This document shows positions 13,987 through 17,060 of a stretch of DNA of 17,060 bases, piece after piece. The notes under the pieces are model-generated. The model saw only the letters and a program-made list of their open reading frames with translations. It was not told where the DNA came from and did no database searches. Within the stretch, counting starts at the first letter, position 1, and every line of letters begins with the position of its first letter. A program made the position numbers and the translations under genes. Origin of the DNA: Fidelibacterota bacterium (lineage in GTDB: Bacteria > Fidelibacterota > Marinisomatia > Marinisomatales > CAZVFT01); contig JACNLN010000088.1 in NCBI GenBank assembly GCA_014381485.1, forward strand, positions 1 to 17,060, in the 5' to 3' direction.

Positions 13987-14903
13987 GTAAGTCATTAAAA
14001 ATTGGACTTGCTTTAGGAGGAGGTGGAGCCCGAGGCGCTGCGCATATCGGTGTACTCCAAGTCCTTCACGATTACGGTATATCCATTGATAGTATTGCTG
14101 GTACATCTGCTGGGGCTATTATGGGTGCGATGTATGCAGCTACATTAGATCCCTATTGGATGGAAGAGCGTTATCGTGATATGTTAGCGAGTGAAGAGTT
14201 TAAATCTATGGGTACACGGAGATTAAAGAGAGATGGGAAAGAATTGGGTTCTATTATCAGTCAAATCGGTAAAATTGCGAAGGACAAACTCATCTTAAAC
14301 CTAACAATGACTCGAAAAGGTATTATCGACAGAGATAAACTGGAGGCAACGATCAGGTACCTTCTTCCGGTACGGACTTTTAAGGAATTGAAGATTCATC
14401 TCAGTGTGGTGTCTACGGATTTGAATAGTGGTACAGGGATTCAGTACACTACAGGGAATTTGATTGATGTTGTAGTTCAAAGTTCTTCAATCCCCGGTTA
14501 TGTGAGACCCATACTGCAGGATAATCAACTTTTAATGGATGGAGGAGTCAGTACCCCGTTACCCATAAATAGTTTGTTGAAATCAGAGGTAGATTTTACA
14601 ATTGCTGTTGATATTTCCCGAAAGAAGATGAGGAATCTTGGTAACTTGAATATGTTAGACATTCTGGCCAGGTCGGACCAGATTCAATCTGTACACCTGG
14701 CGGATGAACTGGCAAAAAAAGCGGATTTTATTATTTCACCGGATGTAAAAGGGGCTCACTGGTCATCATTTCAATACACCAATGAATTTATCGAAAATGG
14801 AAGGATTGCCGCAGAAGAAAAGATAGAAGATCTGAAGAAAAAAATAACCCGTCATCAAACTCGGCAATACCAATTCAGGCAGTGGTTAAGGTCGAAGATT
14901 TGA
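13983..14903 (+). CDS. patatin-like phospholipase (RssA type)
   Basis: Probable lipid acyl hydrolase. The 306-residue product has all parts of the patatin Ser-Asp dyad: GGGGARG at 12-18 (oxyanion hole), nucleophile Ser42 in GTSAG (40-44), and Asp186 in DGG (186-188). The start has no signal peptide, so it is likely cytoplasmic or membrane-associated. The C-terminal 50 residues are charged and helical-looking. ATG 13983 overlaps the cyclophilin stop by four bases and has a strong AAGGAGGG ribosome site. Natural substrates of bacterial RssA-like proteins are largely unknown. It is the last gene of the pyrF operon; I find no clear terminator after it. Confidence 0.93.
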   Translation: MSKSLKIGLALGGGGARGAAHIGVLQVLHDYGISIDSIAGTSAGAIMGAMYAATLDPYWMEERYRDMLASEEFKSMGTRRLKRDGKELGSIISQIGKIAKDKLILNLTMTRKGIIDRDKLEATIRYLLPVRTFKELKIHLSVVSTDLNSGTGIQYTTGNLIDVVVQSSSIPGYVRPILQDNQLLMDGGVSTPLPINSLLKSEVDFTIAVDISRKKMRNLGNLNMLDILARSDQIQSVHLADELAKKADFIISPDVKGAHWSSFQYTNEFIENGRIAAEEKIEDLKKKITRHQTRQYQFRQWLRSKI

Positions 14904-14997
14904 ACTTAATTATTCATCTGATATTCATTTTGTTTGTCTGTTTTATACCTGGCAGTTTATTGATAATAATGATAACCCATTGAAAATACCCACCTAG

Positions 14998-15065
14998 TAT
15001 AATGTGCAGAATATCGATCAATTTTGGAAGGAAGAATTCTTTTAAGGTTTAATGGAGGACCTCCA
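14998..15065 (+). promoter_or_regulatory. -10 box and leader of dsbD, with the ribosome site inside an inverted repeat
   Basis: A perfect TATAAT lies at 14998-15003 in an AT-rich gap; the nearest -35-like sequence, TTGAAA at 14980-14985, is only 12 bases away, so the promoter is incomplete by sigma70 rules. At 15053-15065, TGGAGG-A-CCTCCA is a perfect inverted repeat containing the GGAGG that serves the GTG start at 15066. As RNA it could form a 5-bp stem with a 3-nt loop that hides the ribosome site. Confidence 0.45.
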
Positions 15066-16859
15066 GTGAGTTTAATAAGAATTAAGAAGAAATATATTTT
15101 CATATTTGTCCTTGTCGTTGTGGGCTTTCATTCATTATCTCTAGGACAGGTTGGTATTGCTGTTCCAGAAGAAATTGTTTCGGTGAAGGCGTTTCTATCA
15201 AGAAATGGCATCCATCCCGGGGAAAGTTTTTATCTTGCACTGAAGTGCGACATATCAGATGGGTGGCACATCAATGCAGATGTTGTGGAAAGTGAATTTC
15301 AAATTCCGACAGAAGTAGTATTTGACACCATTGCTGGAATATCTTTTGGCGAGCAGAAGTTTCCAGAAGCGGAAAGAAAGAAATTCACGTTTAGTGACGA
15401 TAAAATTCCAATATTTAGTGAAGAAATAACTATTATTTCATCAGTAAGCCTTGCATCCGATTTTCCCACTGGAGAGACGTATGTCTCTGGAAAACTGCAC
15501 TATCAGGCATGTAATGATAGAATGTGTCTTCCCCCTGATGACGTTAACTGGCAGGTTGGATTGAATATCGCTGAGGAAGGGATCGAGGGACAGGGGATAA
15601 ATCAGAAAATATTTTCTAATATGGCCTCCCCTTCGTATGAGATATCTGGGGAGGATTCGTGGGATATCGCAGGTTGGATGAATCGTCGGGGATTGTTTAT
15701 TACCTTTTTATTGGTTTTTATCGGTGGATTAGCGCTAAATCTCACACCCTGTGTCTATCCATTAATTCCAATTACTATCAGCTATTTTGGCAGTCAGTCA
15801 ACTGGGAAAATATCAAAGTCATTATTACTTGCGCTGTTTTATGTTTTTGGAATGGCTCTAACTTATTCAATATTAGGCACTATTGCTGCTACAACGGGAT
15901 CAATGTTTGGGAGGGCACTCCAGAATCCAGTTATTCTGATTTTAATTGCACTAGTGCTGGTAGGACTTTCCCTCAGTATGTTTGGACTGTATGAAATTCG
16001 CGTACCCCAATCACTGACAAAATTAGGTGGGAAATCACGATCGGGGATATTTGGCTCGTTGTTTATGGGACTCACCGTCGGGATTATCGCAGCTCCATGC
16101 ATTGGACCATTCGTTCTAAGTCTGCTTATTTTTGTGGGGGAAAAGGGTAACCCATTTCTTGGCTTCTGGCTATTTTTTACTCTTGCACTCGGGCTTGGTC
16201 TGCCATTTTTAATTCTGGGAACTTTTTCAGGTATGGTTTCAAGTCTTCCTCAATCGGGTACTTGGATGGTTTGGGTCAGGAAACTTTTCGGGATTATTTT
16301 AATTGGAATGGCGTTGTATTTTATTCAAACACTTTTATCTGAGCAGGTATACCGGATTTTGTTGGTTTTGCTTTTAATCGGAGGTGGTGTCTATCTCGGG
16401 AAGCTGGAGAAATCTTCAGGAGGGAAAGTGTTCAGCACCGTCAGGTGGAGCATTGGTGGTATTATTTTTCTACTGGGAATATGGTTTACATTTCCAAAGG
16501 AACAATCGGTTGGAATCGAGTGGCATTCCTTTGAATACTCGTTACTTGAACAGGCAAAAACTGAGCGTAAACCTGTGTTCATTGATTTTTATGCTGATTG
16601 GTGTATTCCCTGTAAGGAACTTGATCACAAAACATTTTCAGATAAAATGGTAGTGGATGAATCCAGGAGGTTTGTTTCTCTGAAGATGAATACGACCCAG
16701 AGGAGTGATTTTGTGAAAGGAGTTGAAAATCAATTTCATATCAGAGGGATACCAACTGTGCTATTTTTCAATAAAAACGGGGAGGAGATTGAAGAGTTAA
16801 GGTTTTCGGGTTTCATTGGTCCTAAAGAATTTTTAGCGAAAATGAAGAAGGTTGATTAA
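15066..16859 (+). CDS. dsbD: thiol:disulfide interchange protein DsbD
   Basis: Carries electrons from cytoplasmic thioredoxin across the inner membrane to periplasmic partners such as DsbC, c-type cytochrome maturation factors or TlpA-like proteins. The 597-residue product has the three DsbD parts. First a signal peptide (about 1-28) and an N-terminal immunoglobulin-like domain with the redox pair in YQACNDRMCLPP (C149, C154; spacing CxxxxC). Then an eight-helix-type membrane domain with TPCVYP (C229) and APCIGP (C345). Last a C-terminal thioredoxin domain with DWCIPC (C513, C516). I chose GTG 15066 because GGAGG lies 7 nt upstream and the signal peptide then starts directly; the frame is also open from a TTG at 15024, adding 14 residues. 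It stands alone, 162 nt after the patatin gene. Confidence 0.95.
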   Translation: MSLIRIKKKYIFIFVLVVVGFHSLSLGQVGIAVPEEIVSVKAFLSRNGIHPGESFYLALKCDISDGWHINADVVESEFQIPTEVVFDTIAGISFGEQKFPEAERKKFTFSDDKIPIFSEEITIISSVSLASDFPTGETYVSGKLHYQACNDRMCLPPDDVNWQVGLNIAEEGIEGQGINQKIFSNMASPSYEISGEDSWDIAGWMNRRGLFITFLLVFIGGLALNLTPCVYPLIPITISYFGSQSTGKISKSLLLALFYVFGMALTYSILGTIAATTGSMFGRALQNPVILILIALVLVGLSLSMFGLYEIRVPQSLTKLGGKSRSGIFGSLFMGLTVGIIAAPCIGPFVLSLLIFVGEKGNPFLGFWLFFTLALGLGLPFLILGTFSGMVSSLPQSGTWMVWVRKLFGIILIGMALYFIQTLLSEQVYRILLVLLLIGGGVYLGKLEKSSGGKVFSTVRWSIGGIIFLLGIWFTFPKEQSVGIEWHSFEYSLLEQAKTERKPVFIDFYADWCIPCKELDHKTFSDKMVVDESRRFVSLKMNTTQRSDFVKGVENQFHIRGIPTVLFFNKNGEEIEELRFSGFIGPKEFLAKMKKVD

Positions 16860-16885
16860 ATACACATTTTTTAATCTCATTAATT

Positions 16886-17060
16886 CACCAGCCACAAAGT
16901 CTCGAAGACACAAAGTTTTTATTAATAAGGTGTTAGACAGAAAAGGAATAAAGGAATTTCAGCTCCTGACCCTCTGGGCGGCTTCCCCGGCCAGGTTAAA
17001 ATTCCGTTCTCTTCTGTAACGGCAAGTCTATTATTATCAATTTTTTTTAGTGTCTTGGTG
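16886..17060. repeat. MITE-like dispersed repeat, copy 2 (cut by the window end)
   Basis: Direct repeat of 16-185. It begins CACCAGCCACAAAG at 16886 with an uninterrupted left terminal repeat and runs to the window end at GTGTCTTGGTG, so the right terminal repeat is not seen. Relative to copy 1 it lacks the 21-base insert of 26-46, has 13 unrelated bases (16924-16936) in place of 75-93, and carries 33 bases (16963-16995) in place of one A. The 33-base segment can fold with CCTGACC opposite GGCCAGG (one mismatch). The repeat starts 26 nt after dsbD ends. Confidence 0.75.

Noticed and set aside
15024..15065. TTG at 15024 as the dsbD start
   Set aside because: It would add a polar 14-residue leader before the signal peptide; GTG 15066 has GGAGG at proper spacing.
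1..17060. Circular element closed through the end repeats
   Set aside because: The two repeat copies differ by several substitutions and by large segments, so they are separate copies rather than one overlap; the gene content is chromosomal.
1..17060. CRISPR array, tRNA, rRNA or transposase gene
   Set aside because: No spaced direct-repeat array, cloverleaf pattern, rRNA sequence or transposase motif was seen on reading either strand.

Overview
The window looks like chromosomal DNA of a free-living, moderately AT-rich bacterium. Several traits point to the FCB side of the tree (Bacteroidetes, Chlorobi, Marinimicrobia/SAR406, Calditrichaeota and relatives): an Fmt with a TTFFL...DTGDI segment, a DsbD whose N-terminal cysteine pair is spaced CxxxxC, a BatA-type von Willebrand protein, a type-2 PyrF, and frequent TTG/GTG starts with four-base overlaps. 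This assignment is inferred from protein style; no rRNA or other marker is present. Both edges of the window lie in copies of the same short repeat, which is what a contig broken at repeats would look like.

Layout. 16-195 holds one copy of a MITE-like repeat. 240-940 is the wreck of a copper P-type ATPase gene: the N-terminal metal-binding domain is joined out of frame to the C-terminal part. 941-1830 holds the least familiar material: two tandem genes for paralogous 73-residue membrane proteins that I cannot assign to a family. The first is preceded by a TGTGA-N6-TCACA operator placed exactly for a class II CRP-type promoter and by a structured leader of about 180 nt. Hairpins follow each gene, the second being a classical terminator. 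1831-2132 is an AT-rich regulatory gap. 2133-10509 is a tightly packed nine-gene operon: yajC, def, fmt, rsmB, a PASTA-repeat membrane protein, a dolichol-kinase/CTP-transferase-like membrane protein, a BatA-type vWA protein, hflX, and a macro-domain protein. 10510-11049 has no convincing gene. 11050-11742 (minus) encodes a GNAT acetyltransferase. 11946-14903 is a four-gene overlapping operon: pyrF, pyrE, a cyclophilin lipoprotein and a patatin-like phospholipase. 15066-16859 is dsbD. 16886-17060 is a second, cut-off copy of the repeat.

How the genes fit together. The long operon combines protein biogenesis (YajC at the Sec translocon, removal of the formyl group by Def, its addition to initiator tRNA by Fmt, 16S rRNA methylation by RsmB, ribosome rescue by HflX) with envelope functions (PASTA, lipid-kinase-like, vWA). 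The second operon makes UMP from orotate and also carries two envelope or lipid proteins. DsbD moves reducing power across the membrane.

The best candidates for something undescribed are the tandem 73-residue membrane proteins with their control region, and the repeat, whose two copies differ mainly at sites carrying hairpin-forming segments. The rest is mostly recognisable housekeeping in an uncommon arrangement. All family calls come from reading motifs; no database search was run.
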